From contig DVID01000009.1 of NCBI GenBank assembly GCA_018711625.1, positions 83,691 through 147,690 on the forward strand: a DNA stretch of 64,000 bases, read 5' to 3'. This document shows positions 44,179 through 52,501 of this stretch, piece after piece; position 1 is the stretch's first letter, and each line of letters begins with the position of its first letter. The translations under genes were made by a program, and so were the position numbers. This DNA is from Candidatus Limicola stercorigallinarum (GTDB taxonomy: Bacteria > Actinomycetota > Coriobacteriia > Coriobacteriales > Coriobacteriaceae). The notes beneath the pieces were generated by a model. That model saw only the letters and a list, made by a program, of their open reading frames with translations. It did not search any database and was not told the origin of the DNA.

Positions 44179-44625
44179 ATGCTTGAGGAGCGGTTTCAAG
44201 AGGTGTACAGCAAGTTCAAGCTGCATTTCTATCAGGAGACGTTCGCACGGTTCCAAAGCCGCGAGGCCAGTCTCACCACGGTGGAGACCTTCGCCATGGA
44301 GACCATCTATGCCCTCGGTTCGCCCACGGTGCACGAGTTTGCCGAGTTCATGCGCATCTCGTCTTCCAATGCGGCGTATAAAATCGCGAGTCTCATCCGC
44401 AAGGGTTATGTGCGCAAGGTGCAGTCGGAGAACGACGCGCGCGAATATCATCTCTGTCCCACGGAAAAGTACCTCGAGTACTACAACATCAGCTCGTCGT
44501 ACGTGCACGAGGTGGTTGAGCGCATCAAGGAGCGCTTCTCGGCGGAGGAGCTCGCCGCGCTCGAAAAGATGCTCACCGTGGTATCTGAGGAGCTCATGCC
44601 CGAGGTGACGGTGAAGCTTCCATAG
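44179..44625 (+). CDS. MarR-family regulator, FabT-like
   Basis: 148 residues. Winged helix from about 45 to 105: SPTVHEFAEFMRISSSNAAYKIASLIRKGYVRK (recognition helix) and the wing QSENDAREYHLCPTEKYLEYY; terminal helices form the dimer. In streptococci FabT is a MarR repressor of the fab cluster that needs acyl-ACP as corepressor; here the gene is the last of the fab operon, so feedback control of the operon is likely but inferred. ATG 44179 has AAGGGAG; the track's ATG 44131 is inside the palindrome region with no site. Confidence 0.85.
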   Translation: MLEERFQEVYSKFKLHFYQETFARFQSREASLTTVETFAMETIYALGSPTVHEFAEFMRISSSNAAYKIASLIRKGYVRKVQSENDAREYHLCPTEKYLEYYNISSSYVHEVVERIKERFSAEELAALEKMLTVVSEELMPEVTVKLP

Positions 44626-44720
44626 TGGATGGATGGGGACGATGGATGGGGACGGGGTCGTTTCATCCACCTGGTGGATGGCGACGGGTCATCCCATCTA
44701 AACGGGGTTACCCCATCTAG
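44626..44720. repeat. GGACGGGGTC-type intergenic repeats
   Basis: Repeats of GGATGGGGACG, GGACGGGGTCGTTTCATCCA and CGACGGGTCATCCCATCTA with complementary GGTGGATGG / CCATCT ends, directly after the MarR stop. They match the family at 25011-25120. Confidence 0.65.
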
Positions 44721-44735
44721 CATCTCAATGCAAAA

Positions 44736-44772
44736 GAGCCGGACGCGTTCTATGCAACGTGTCCGGCTCGTT
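44736..44772. terminator. Bidirectional terminator between MarR gene and importer operon
   Basis: A 14-bp stem GAGCCGGACGCGTT / AACGTGTCCGGCTC (one mismatch position paired G-U) with a 6-base loop. GTTATGTTT follows on the plus strand and AAAAG precedes it, giving T-rich ends on both strands. It lies between convergent transcripts. Confidence 0.85.
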
Positions 44773-44813
44773 ATGTTTCTGGCCTTATCGATTCCAGCAG
44801 CTTACCCGCGCCC

Positions 44814-45587
44814 CTAGTCCGCCAGCCTCGATAAAAATGCCTGCGTACGCGCCTCGCGCGGATGGTCGATCACCTGTGTGGCGGGGCCTTCTTCCACAAT
44901 CGTCCCGCCATCCAAGAAGATTACACGTTGCGCCACCTCGCGGGCAAAGCCCATCTCGTGCGTCACCACCACCATGGTCATGTTCTGGGCGGCAAGGTCT
45001 TTGATAACGCGGAGCACCTCGGCGGTGAGCTCGGGGTCAAGCGCGCTCGTGGGCTCGTCAAAGTAGAGCACCTCGGGGTTCATGGCCAGAGCGCGGGCGA
45101 TGCTTACACGCTGCTGCTGCCCGCCCGAGAGCTGGCAGGGCACCTTATCTTCACAGCCTTTGAGGCCCATCTCGGCAATGAGATCGCGCGCCTTGGCCTC
45201 AACCTCATCACGCGGCCGGCGCTGCACACGCACGGGCGCGTCGGTGATGTTCTGCATCACGGTGAGGTGCGGGAACAGGTTGTAGTTCTGAAAGACCAGC
45301 CCAAAGCGTGAGCGCACCTGCTTGAGCGTGGGTGTAGAGGCATAGGCGATGCGCCCACCGTTGCTTTGTGCGGCAACAAGGTCGCCGTAGCTAAGCGTGC
45401 CGGCGTCAAGCGTCTCGAGCAGGGTGAGACAGCGTAGCAGGGTAGACTTGCCGCCGCCCGAGGGGCCGATGATGGCCACCACCTCGCCGGGCGCAACCGA
45501 AAGGGAAACGTCGAGGAGCACCTGGTGGCTTCCAAACGCCTTGCAAGCACCCGTGAGCGTAACCACCGGATTTGTCGTCTGCGTCAT
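44814..45587 (-). CDS. Polar amino-acid ABC importer, ATP-binding protein
   Basis: 257 residues. GlnQ/HisP-type ATPase: Walker [12 protein letters not shown] (about 42), Q-loop [10 protein letters not shown], signature [15 protein letters not shown] (about 153), Walker [15 protein letters not shown] and switch His in VVTHEMGFA. It powers the permease coded just upstream (14-base gap). GAGGAACC precedes ATG 45587. Compared with relatives, the segment after Walker A is slightly longer ([21 protein letters not shown]). Confidence 0.92.
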   Translation of the reverse strand: MTQTTNPVVTLTGACKAFGSHQVLLDVSLSVAPGEVVAIIGPSGGGKSTLLRCLTLLETLDAGTLSYGDLVAAQSNGGRIAYASTPTLKQVRSRFGLVFQNYNLFPHLTVMQNITDAPVRVQRRPRDEVEAKARDLIAEMGLKGCEDKVPCQLSGGQQQRVSIARALAMNPEVLYFDEPTSALDPELTAEVLRVIKDLAAQNMTMVVVTHEMGFAREVAQRVIFLDGGTIVEEGPATQVIDHPREARTQAFLSRLAD

Positions 45588-45601
45588 GGTTCCTCCGCTC
45601 G

Positions 45602-46255
45602 CTAGTCGTGGTAGTAGGCAAGGCGCTTTTCGAGCGCGCTCAGAATAATCTCTACCAAGAAGTTAAAGACCCAGTAGAATGCCGCCGCGATGGCAAAGGG
45701 CACCATGCTCACCTGTGAGGCCACGAGCGCCTTGGCGGTGCTGAACATCTCGGCCACACCGATGGAGAAGGCAAGCGACGTGTCTTTAACGAGGGTGATG
45801 ACCTCGTTGCCCATGGCAGGAAGGATGCGCTTGACCACTTGCGGCAAGATGATGACAAAGAAGGTCTGCACGCGGGTGTAGCCGAGCACCTCAGCCGCCT
45901 CGTACTGGCCGCGCGGAATGGACTGGATACCCGAGCGGTAGATTTCAGCAAAGTAGGCAGCGTAATTGACGATAAAGGCAACGATGGTGGCGTACCACTT
46001 TGAATCCGGCGTAAGCTGGATGCCAAACACGTAGTACGGCGCGAAGTAGATGGCAAACATCTGGAGCATAAGCGGGGTGCCGCGCATGACCGAGATGTAG
46101 ACGCGCGTGATGAGGCGCACCGGAGCGAGGCGGCTCATGCGCAAAAGTGCCACAAGCACGCCAAGGGGTACGGCCCCTACGAGCGTAAAGCCAAAGATCT
46201 GGAGACTAACGAGGAATCCCTCGAGGAGCATTTGGAACATGGTTTCGATGGGCAT
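45602..46255 (-). CDS. Polar amino-acid ABC importer, permease
   Basis: 217 residues. HisMQ/GlnP-type membrane protein with five predicted segments: [58 protein letters not shown] and two near the C-terminus. The EAA coupling loop is [22 protein letters not shown], which docks onto the ATPase. MRGTPLMLQ is a family signature. AAGGAG precedes ATG 46255; the longer track start has no site. A single permease gene suggests a homodimer. Confidence 0.92.
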   Translation of the reverse strand: MPIETMFQMLLEGFLVSLQIFGFTLVGAVPLGVLVALLRMSRLAPVRLITRVYISVMRGTPLMLQMFAIYFAPYYVFGIQLTPDSKWYATIVAFIVNYAAYFAEIYRSGIQSIPRGQYEAAEVLGYTRVQTFFVIILPQVVKRILPAMGNEVITLVKDTSLAFSIGVAEMFSTAKALVASQVSMVPFAIAAAFYWVFNFLVEIILSALEKRLAYYHD

Positions 46256-46301
46256 GGGGCTCCTTTGCGGACGTGTGCCGGGTAGGCTCTGTACCGGCAA
46301 G

Positions 46302-46331
46302 CGCCGCCGCAACCCGAAGATTGCGGCGGCG
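46302..46331 (-). other. Intercistronic hairpin between binding-protein and permease genes
   Basis: 11-bp GC-rich stem CGCCGCCGCAA / TTGCGGCGGCG with an 8-base loop and no T-run. Such hairpins often protect the upstream message and raise the ratio of binding protein to permease. Confidence 0.6.
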
Positions 46332-46358
46332 TGGCGCGGCTACCTTGCGGCGTGAGTG

Positions 46359-47234
46359 TTACTCAAGGACCCAGTTATCAAAGGAGATGCCGTACTCGGC
46401 GTACTTCTCGCAGAGCTCCTGCACCGTGCCGTCTTCCACGAGCTCGCGCAGAGCGTCGTTCACTGCCTCGGCGCTGGCCTCGTCGCCCTTCTTAAAGCCC
46501 ACGGCGTAGTGCTCTTCAGAGAGCATGTCATCAAGCTGCACATAGGCATCGGGCTTGGCGGACATCTGATACTCGGCAATGGAGAGGTCGCAGGCTACGG
46601 CGTCAACAGCACCGCTTTCAAGCTGCATAAATGCGGTGTTGTAGTCGCCGATGGTCTCAAGCGACGCGAACGTCTGGGCAAGGTCTGCGCGGTCACCTTC
46701 AAGAACATCGAGTGCGGCGGAGTCAACCTGGGTGATGACCGCTTTGCCGGCGAGGTCGTCCACGCTCGTGATGCCACTGTCGGCGCGGACCACAATCACC
46801 TGACCATTCAGCATGTAGGGCTCGGAGAAGGTGTAATCGTCCTCGCGGCCTTCCATGGTGAAGCCGTTCCAGATGCAATTGATGGCACCCGAGTTGAGCA
46901 GGGTGTCCTTGGCATCCCAGTCGATGGCCTCATATTCAACGTCCCAGCCTGCCTTCTCGGCCACCGCTGCGGCAAGGTCGAGGTCGAAGCCGGTGAACTC
47001 ACCGTCGTCGCCCACAAAGCCGTAGGGCGGATACGACTGATCGAAGCCCACGACGAGGGTGCCCGTGCTGGCGGCACCGGTGTCTTCCTCGGTCGTAGCG
47101 GCAGTGCTGCCTGCAGCGGTGTCTGTGGTTGTGGTGTTGCCGCAACCGGCGAGCAGAAGCGTCGCGCCCAGGGCGCAGGTGGCAACCATGCCGCGAGCAA
47201 ATGAGCGGCGCGTGAGGGAGGTAGATGCGAACAT
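46359..47234 (-). CDS. Amino-acid ABC importer, substrate-binding lipoprotein
   Basis: 291 residues. The N-terminus has a twin-arginine signal (LTRRSFARG), a hydrophobic core and lipobox LLAGCGN, so it is exported, probably by Tat, and lipidated at Cys. After a Thr/Ala/Glu-rich linker comes a family 3 solute-binding domain: LVVGFDQSYPPYGFVGDDGEFTGFDLDLAAAVAEKAGW, then SGAINCIWNGFTMEGRED and YNTAFMQLESGAVDAVACD. FDLDLA and the IWNGFTM loop are typical of polar amino-acid binders (glutamine, cystine, His/Arg/Lys); the exact ligand is not readable. It is the first gene of the three-gene importer operon. Confidence 0.92.
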   Translation of the reverse strand: MFASTSLTRRSFARGMVATCALGATLLLAGCGNTTTTDTAAGSTAATTEEDTGAASTGTLVVGFDQSYPPYGFVGDDGEFTGFDLDLAAAVAEKAGWDVEYEAIDWDAKDTLLNSGAINCIWNGFTMEGREDDYTFSEPYMLNGQVIVVRADSGITSVDDLAGKAVITQVDSAALDVLEGDRADLAQTFASLETIGDYNTAFMQLESGAVDAVACDLSIAEYQMSAKPDAYVQLDDMLSEEHYAVGFKKGDEASAEAVNDALRELVEDGTVQELCEKYAEYGISFDNWVLE

Positions 47235-47255
47235 GGGTATATCCTTCCAGAGAAC

Positions 47256-47273
47256 ACTTTAGCAAACTAAAGT
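47256..47273. promoter_or_regulatory. Operator-like palindrome ACTTTAG-N4-CTAAAGT
   Basis: A perfect 7-bp inverted repeat with spacer CAAA, 22 bases before the binding-protein start on the minus strand. Its position would block transcription or initiation of the importer operon. Confidence 0.55.
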
Positions 47274-47299
47274 AAGCGGTCAAGCAAATGATACCTTAC

Positions 47300-47317
47300 C
47301 CTTTACTACGCTAAAGT
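47300..47317. promoter_or_regulatory. Second CTTTAC-N4-CTAAAG half-palindrome
   Basis: CCTTTAC-TACG-CTAAAGT matches the palindrome 44 bases away in spacing and in the right half, with two mismatches in the left. The pair of sites about four helical turns apart suggests a dimeric regulator, possibly forming a loop. Confidence 0.45.
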
Positions 47318-47426
47318 GCAAGACGAAATGGGCTGTTTACGATGTGCGTCCGGGATTCTTGGGTGACGTCAACACGCTTCGTTGCGGCGTGTAGCGTGGT
47401 GAAGCGCAACCGGAGGCCGCCCGCTG

Positions 47427-47571
47427 AAAAAAGTACGTCATTTCAGCACCTGATCCGCGTTCGTCCGGGCACAACGCCTCCCGCGCCCGACAAAACCCCA
47501 GTTGGCGGCCCTCCGCGGACCGTGTCTTCCCGCGAGATTTTGAAGTACGTGCTGAAATGACGTAGTTTTTT
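47427..47571. repeat. Large inverted repeat, 23-base arms
   Basis: AAAAAAGTACGTCATTTCAGCAC (47427-47449) and its complement (47549-47571, one mismatch) enclose 99 bases of GC-rich, non-coding sequence. Each arm ends in a six-base A or T tract pointing outward. Confidence 0.75.
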
Positions 47572-47579
47572 CTCGAGCC

Positions 47580-47657
47580 GGACGGGGACGGTGCCGTCCC
47601 ACCCCGTCGGGCTGCAAGGCGGACGGGGACGGGGCCGTCCCACCCCGTCGGGCTGCA
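47580..47657. repeat. Two tandem 37-base units with GGACGG...CCGTCC palindromes
   Basis: GGACGGGGACGGTGCCGTCC and the following CACCCCGTCGGGCTGCA text occur twice, 41 bases apart, with one mismatch. Each unit folds on itself. It is not a CRISPR: only two units and a 4-base spacer. Confidence 0.75.
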
Positions 47658-47847
47658 GCACAGCGAATGGTTGTTGCAACGTGCGGCTGGGGTGCCAACC
47701 TCAGCTCCGTAGCGGCGCCGCGCGGCGTTTCGTTGACGACTTTGCATGCGCCTGTGTATCTCCTCGCCCCCGTTGGTGGATCTTCCGCGCAAAAAATCCC
47801 CTTGACTTTTTACGTGGGCAAGAAATCAACAGGTCGCGCATGGAGCC

Positions 47848-48150
47848 TGTGAAAAATCAGGCCGTGTGTTCGTGTTGTGCACAGAGGGTTTGGTAAAGCG
47901 GTGAGCGGCAAAGCCATGGCCTTATCCTGCGGAATGAATAGAGTTGGTATCACTACCTGCGCATTCACTAAATCAGCAAATATTACTGTGTTATATCTAG
48001 GTAAAACGCTTGTAAGCTTGAATAAGCGCAGGTCAGCGCGATGTCTGTGGATAACCTCCACTAACAGGGTTTATAAAATGTGGAAAACGTTGAGAAGTAC
48101 CGTTTGCGCAGAACGCGCGGCCAAGGTTTTCGACAGGCGCGTGTGGAAAG
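47848..48150. promoter_or_regulatory. AT-rich region with DnaA-box-like sites upstream of dnaB
   Basis: TGTGGATAA (48046-48054) is a perfect DnaA box on the reverse strand. TGTGGAAAA (48079-48087), TGTGGAAAG (48142-48150) and TGTGAAAAA (47848-47856) are close variants in the same orientation. The region between 47930 and 48090 is much more AT-rich than the surroundings. It belongs to the nearly 1.2-kb gene-free stretch before dnaB; otherwise I see no gene there. It may be a DnaA-controlled promoter or part of a replication origin. Confidence 0.45.
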
Positions 48151-48419
48151 AAAAATCACCACCAAGGGGCCGCGCAGACTTGACTATTTGTATATATTGG
48201 TCTTCCCGATGTAGCGGACGTTGGTGGTGTGACGCCTCGTGGGCCATTTGGCCAGCGTAGTAGGTGGCGTAGCCCAGCCGCGCAGAGCGTACGGCGCCTT
48301 CGCCGGCTCGGGTCAGGCACGGGCTTGCGCCTGCGCCGCGCGCCCGCCTCCGCGCCGCCTGCGCTCGCACGCTGTCTGCCGCCGTTCACATCGGGATGGA
48401 CCAGATAAGAGGAGGGGAG

Positions 48420-49823
48420 ATGCCCGGACAGGACACCTACGACGATTACCGATGGACGCCAGCGGGAACCGCCGACCGCGCTGCCCATCAGGGCTTGCCC
48501 AACAATCCAGAAGCAGAGGCCAACGTTCTTGCGGCCATGATCCTCTCTCCCGAGGTGGCCACCGATGCCACCGCGGAGCTCCGTCCCGACGACTTCTATC
48601 GTCCCTCCAACCGCACGCTCTTCATGGCCATGATGGAGATGAACGAACGCACCATCCCCATCGATTCCATCTCGCTCATCGACTTCCTCACCTCGGAGGG
48701 CAAGCTTGCCCAGGTGGGTGGCGAGGCATACATTCTCGAGCTCGTGGGTAACACCATCGCGCTCGTGAACTGGCAGCATCATGCGGGTATCGTCCGGCGC
48801 GACTCCATGCTCCGCGAGATTATTGGCGCCACCAACCAGATTAACGCGCTGGCCTACGACGCGCCGCTCGATACCAAAGAGGTCGTGGAGCGCGCCGAAA
48901 GCATGCTGCTCTCCGTTACCGAGCGCGAGGTGTCGAGCGCCTACAAGTCGCTCACCGAGTTCATGATCGAGGCGTACAACGAGGCTTCCGAGGTCTGCGC
49001 CGCCGGCGGGCAGGCGCACGGCGTGCCTACGGGCTTTCCAAGCCTTGATCGCCTTCTGTTGGGCTTCCGCGAGGGTCAGCTCATCATCATCGGTGCGCGT
49101 CCTGCCGTGGGTAAGACGTCGTTCGCCCTCAACCTGGCGCTTAATGCGGCGGCAGCTGGCTACACGGTGGGCTTCTTCTCGCTCGAGATGAGCGGCAAGG
49201 AAATCGCGCAGCGCCTCATCTGTGCGCATGCTATGCTCTCCATCTCGGATTTCCGTACGGGCCGCATCTCGCCCGAGCAGTGGGCCAACATCAACGAGGC
49301 CACGCAGGAGCTCTCAAAGCTCGATATCCTCATCGACGACACGCCGGGCACCACGGTGACCGAGATCCGCGCGAAGGCGCGCCGCATGCTCCACAACAAG
49401 GAGAAGGCCGTTATCATCCTGGACTACCTGCAGCTGGTGAGCCCACCGCCGGGGCGCCGTGCCGAGAACCGTGCCGTCGAGGTGTCCGAGATGAGCCGTG
49501 CGCTCAAGATTATGGCGAAAGATCTGGAGATTCCCCTCATCGCTCTTAGCCAGCTCTCTCGTGCGGTCGAGAGCCGTACCGGCAAGCGCCCGCAGCTCTC
49601 CGACCTGCGTGAATCGGGCTCCATCGAGCAGGACGCCGACATCGTTATGTTCCTGGACCGTTCGTCGGACGAGCATGAGGCGGCGCGCGACGACCGCCCC
49701 GACGAGGGTGTGACGCGCATTATCGTGGCCAAGAACCGTTCGGGCCCCATTGGAGACGTGGACCTGATGTTCCTGCCGGCGAGCACGAAGTTCTACGAGC
49801 TGGACGGCGTGCACGAGCAGTAG
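48420..49823 (+). CDS. dnaB: Replicative DNA helicase DnaB
   Basis: 467 residues. N-terminal domain starts LPNNPEAEANVLAAMIL, then a linker helix and a RecA-like ATPase: GVPTGFPSLDRLLLGFREGQLIIIGARPAVGKTSFAL (Walker A near 207), FFSLEMSGKEIAQRL, VIILDYLQLV (Walker B near 340), SQLSRAVESR, LSDLRESGSIEQDAD with the arginine finger, and a C-terminal KNRSGPIGDV. Hexameric ring that unwinds DNA at forks. ATG 48420 sits behind AGGAGGGG; the track's ATG 48396 has no such site. No inteins. A strong terminator follows, then purA. Confidence 0.95.
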   Translation: MPGQDTYDDYRWTPAGTADRAAHQGLPNNPEAEANVLAAMILSPEVATDATAELRPDDFYRPSNRTLFMAMMEMNERTIPIDSISLIDFLTSEGKLAQVGGEAYILELVGNTIALVNWQHHAGIVRRDSMLREIIGATNQINALAYDAPLDTKEVVERAESMLLSVTEREVSSAYKSLTEFMIEAYNEASEVCAAGGQAHGVPTGFPSLDRLLLGFREGQLIIIGARPAVGKTSFALNLALNAAAAGYTVGFFSLEMSGKEIAQRLICAHAMLSISDFRTGRISPEQWANINEATQELSKLDILIDDTPGTTVTEIRAKARRMLHNKEKAVIILDYLQLVSPPPGRRAENRAVEVSEMSRALKIMAKDLEIPLIALSQLSRAVESRTGKRPQLSDLRESGSIEQDADIVMFLDRSSDEHEAARDDRPDEGVTRIIVAKNRSGPIGDVDLMFLPASTKFYELDGVHEQ

Positions 49824-49850
49824 GTGTATGCGAGCGGCAAAGATACTCAG

Positions 49851-49894
49851 ACGGGGCGCAGCGCGGGTGGATTTCTCGCGCTGCGCCCCGTTTC
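49851..49894 (+). terminator. Intrinsic terminator after dnaB
   Basis: 15-bp perfect stem ACGGGGCGCAGCGCG and its complement, 11-base loop, followed by TTTCT. Confidence 0.92.
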
Positions 49895-49995
49895 TAGTGG
49901 GGCACTCGCTCCGCTCCCGTTCTTGTTCCCTTGCCCATATTTCTCTTACATGCGCGTCCACCCCCATAGCTCGCCCGCTTGCCGCCCTTGCGGTG

Positions 49996-50022
49996 TTGCT
50001 CAGCGCAGCGTGCGGATATAAT
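49996..50022 (+). promoter_or_regulatory. Probable purA promoter
   Basis: A perfect TATAAT (50017-50022) has TTGCTC 15 bases upstream. It lies about 100 bases before the purA start, so the message has a leader of about 90 bases. The spacing is short, so the -35 assignment is uncertain. Confidence 0.55.
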
Positions 50023-50120
50023 GTGAACGTAAGAATCAAACTGGCCCCATCTGCCGCGAGCGGGTGGGGTTTGAGCTGCGTCGGGGCATATCCGCCGTGG
50101 CGCTCGAGAAGGAGAACGTC

Positions 50121-51407
50121 ATGTCGTCGACAGTGTTGGTCGGAACCCAATGGGGAGACGAGGGCAAAGGTAAGATTTGCGACCTCATCGCCGGGGATTA
50201 CGACTGCGTCGTCAGGTATCAGGGTGGCAACAACGCCGGGCACACCATTGTGGTGGGCGACCGCAAATACGGCCTGCATCAGGTGCCCTCGGGCATCATG
50301 TATCCCAATTGCATCTCGGTGATTGGCAATGGCTGCGTGGTGAACCCTGAGGTGCTGCTCGAAGAGATCGATACCTTTGAGCGCGACGGCATCACCACCA
50401 AGAACCTCAAGGTTTCGGGCAACGCGCACATCATCATGCCGTACCACATGGACCTGGACGGTGCCTATGAGGCGCTGCTGGGTAGTCACAGCATCGGCAC
50501 CACCAAGCGTGGCATTGGCCCGTGCTATCAGGACAAGATGGCGCGCATTGGTCTGCGCATGCAGGACATGCTCGACGAGGACGTGTTCCGCGAGAAGCTT
50601 GCCCGCGCGCTCGACCGCGTGAATCCGCAGCTTGAGAAGCTCTTTGGTCTGCCCACCTACACGGTCGACCAAATCTGCGCCACCTACCTGCCTATGGCCG
50701 AGCGCCTGCGCCCCTACATCACCGAGACGGGTCTGTTGCTGAACGACCTCGTGGAGCAGGGCAAGTCCATTCTTTTCGAGGGTGCCCAGGCTACGCTGCT
50801 CGATATCGACCACGGCACCTACCCCTATGTGACCTCGTCCAACTGCACCGCTGGCGGCGCCGTGACGGGCTCGGGCGTGGGCATGAAGAACATCGACCGC
50901 GTGCTGGGCATCATGAAGGCCTACACCACGCGCGTGGGCGAAGGCCCCATGCCCACCGAGCTTTCGTACGAGAGCGCGGAAGGTCACACCCTCACCGAGA
51001 ATGGCTATGAGTACGGCGTCACCACCGGCCGTCGCCGCCGTTGTGGCTGGTTTGACGGCGTGATTGCCAACTATGCCGCCCGCGTGAACGGCCTCACCGA
51101 TATCGCGCTCACCAAGCTCGATGTGCTTTCGGCTTTCGAGACCATCAAGGTCTGCGTGGCCTATGAGTGCAATGGCGTGCGCTACACCACGGTGCCCGAG
51201 CACGAGCAGGCTTTTGCCGCTGCCACGCCGGTGTACGAGGACGTTCCGGGCTGGTGCTGCGATATCTCAGGCTGCCGCACCTACGACGAACTCCCGCAGG
51301 CGGCGCGCGACTACGTTGCGCGCATCGAGGAGCTGGCGCACACGCGCGTTTCGTTTGTGAGCGTGGGCCCCGATCGCGAGCAGACCATCAATCGTTCTTG
51401 GAAATAA
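50121..51407 (+). CDS. purA: Adenylosuccinate synthetase
   Basis: 428 residues. It joins IMP and aspartate with GTP to form adenylosuccinate, the first step to AMP. GTQWGDEGKGKICDLI contains the P-loop and catalytic Asp; GGNNAGHTIV the catalytic His; then GTTKRGIGPCYQDKMARIG, FEGAQATLLDIDHGTYPYVTSSNC and the GTP-binding LTKLDVLS near the C-terminal part. AAGGAGAACGTC precedes ATG 50121; the track start adds 19 residues without a site. It follows dnaB, a neighbour pairing seen in other bacteria, but has its own promoter and terminator. Confidence 0.96.
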   Translation: MSSTVLVGTQWGDEGKGKICDLIAGDYDCVVRYQGGNNAGHTIVVGDRKYGLHQVPSGIMYPNCISVIGNGCVVNPEVLLEEIDTFERDGITTKNLKVSGNAHIIMPYHMDLDGAYEALLGSHSIGTTKRGIGPCYQDKMARIGLRMQDMLDEDVFREKLARALDRVNPQLEKLFGLPTYTVDQICATYLPMAERLRPYITETGLLLNDLVEQGKSILFEGAQATLLDIDHGTYPYVTSSNCTAGGAVTGSGVGMKNIDRVLGIMKAYTTRVGEGPMPTELSYESAEGHTLTENGYEYGVTTGRRRRCGWFDGVIANYAARVNGLTDIALTKLDVLSAFETIKVCVAYECNGVRYTTVPEHEQAFAAATPVYEDVPGWCCDISGCRTYDELPQAARDYVARIEELAHTRVSFVSVGPDREQTINRSWK

Positions 51408-51420
51408 GTTCGCTGGTGAC

Positions 51421-51448
51421 AAGGGCGGGGTTCGTTCCCGCCCTTTTC
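51421..51448 (+). terminator. Intrinsic terminator after purA
   Basis: Stem AAGGGCGGG / CCCGCCCTT with a 7-base loop followed by TTTT, 13 bases past the stop. Confidence 0.92.
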
Positions 51449-51527
51449 TCGCTACGTCGGGCGTGAAGCTGCCCGAACGTTTCGTTCCCGTATTTGACAA
51501 ATAGCCCGTTTTCCGCCAAGGAGCATC

Positions 51528-52439
51528 ATGAACAAGTTTGCTGTGGTGACCGATAGCGCAGCCGATATCCCGAGCGACCTGGCGCAGCGTTACGACATTC
51601 GCATCGTGCCGCTCCACGTGGTGATGGGCGACACCGACTACCGCGATGGCGAGGATATTAACACCGCGCAGTTGCTCAAGCTCATGAAGGACGCCGAATC
51701 CCTGCCGCGCACCTCCCAGCCCACACCGGGAGATTTCCTCGAGGTGTACAAGCAGCTTTTCACCGAAGGGTATCGCGAGGTGCTCTCCATCCACCTCTCC
51801 CGCGCGCTGTCCTCCACTATCGAGAGCGCGCGCGGCATTGCGCATGAGATTCCCGAGGGCTGCCGTCTGGAAGTGGTGGACAGCTGCTCGGCCACGGTGG
51901 GGCAGGGCGCGATGGTGCTCGAGGCGGCTCAGGTGGCGCAGGCGGGCGGCACGCTCGACGAGGCGCTTGAGCGCGTGCTCGCCATCCGTTCCGCGCACGC
52001 CATCCATTTTGTGCCCGATACGCTCGAGAACCTCGTGAAGGGCGGCCGCGCCACCAAGATGCAGGGGCTGCTCACGTCGCTGCTCAACATCAAGATCGTG
52101 GTGGGGCTCGCTGCGGACGGTTCCATCGATGTGGAGCACAAGGCCAAGGGCATCAAGGGTGCCATCTCGTATATGGTGAAGGCCGTGGGCCGCTTTGTGG
52201 AGGAGCACGGGCCGGCCGTGTGCTACGTGCTGCACACCAACGCGGCTGCCAAGGCGCAGAGCATCGCCGACGCGCTCGCCCGCGCCGGTGTGAAGGCGCG
52301 CGTGATCACCGAGGCCACGATCGGCCCGGTCATCGCAACGCACGTGGGCGAGGGCGCCTGCGGCGTGTTCTGCTACCCCGAGGCTCTGCACGCCCCCGAG
52401 CTCGATGACATCGCGGCGTACCTCACGCCGGAGTTCTAA
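51528..52439 (+). CDS. DegV-family fatty-acid-binding protein
   Basis: 303 residues. The DegV fold starts with FAVVTDSAADIPSDLAQRYDIRIVPLHVVMGD; the fatty-acid pocket loops are TSQPTPGDFLEVY (Thr-Ser) and SIHLSRALSSTIESAR. The second domain has VVDSCSATVGQGAMVLEAA, KGGRATKMQGLLTSLLNIKIVV, and C-terminal VTHVGEGACG-type text. DegV/FakB proteins present fatty acids to the kinase FakA for phosphorylation and membrane lipid synthesis. No fakA lies nearby. AAGGAGC precedes ATG 51528. It has its own transcription unit between the purA terminator and the palindromic element. Confidence 0.92.
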   Translation: MNKFAVVTDSAADIPSDLAQRYDIRIVPLHVVMGDTDYRDGEDINTAQLLKLMKDAESLPRTSQPTPGDFLEVYKQLFTEGYREVLSIHLSRALSSTIESARGIAHEIPEGCRLEVVDSCSATVGQGAMVLEAAQVAQAGGTLDEALERVLAIRSAHAIHFVPDTLENLVKGGRATKMQGLLTSLLNIKIVVGLAADGSIDVEHKAKGIKGAISYMVKAVGRFVEEHGPAVCYVLHTNAAAKAQSIADALARAGVKARVITEATIGPVIATHVGEGACGVFCYPEALHAPELDDIAAYLTPEF

Positions 52440-52501
52440 GCGGCGGAGATGCCTCAGGCTGCCGAGTGCCTTTGACAGGTCGTCGTGTTGCGCCATAACA
52501 T

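Noticed and set aside
47580-47657. CRISPR-like array
   Set aside because: Only two units, a 4-base gap instead of spacers, and no cas genes.
47591-48260. Short ORFs in the gene-free region before dnaB
   Set aside because: They cover repeats and DnaA-box-like sites, lack ribosome sites and have no recognisable features.
47848-48395. Definite oriC
   Set aside because: DnaA boxes and AT-richness are suggestive, but dnaA/dnaN are absent and gene orientation around the site gives no clear divergence; kept as a finding only.
49314-51203. 629-aa minus-strand ORF across dnaB-purA
   Set aside because: It crosses a strong terminator and two secure genes; shadow.
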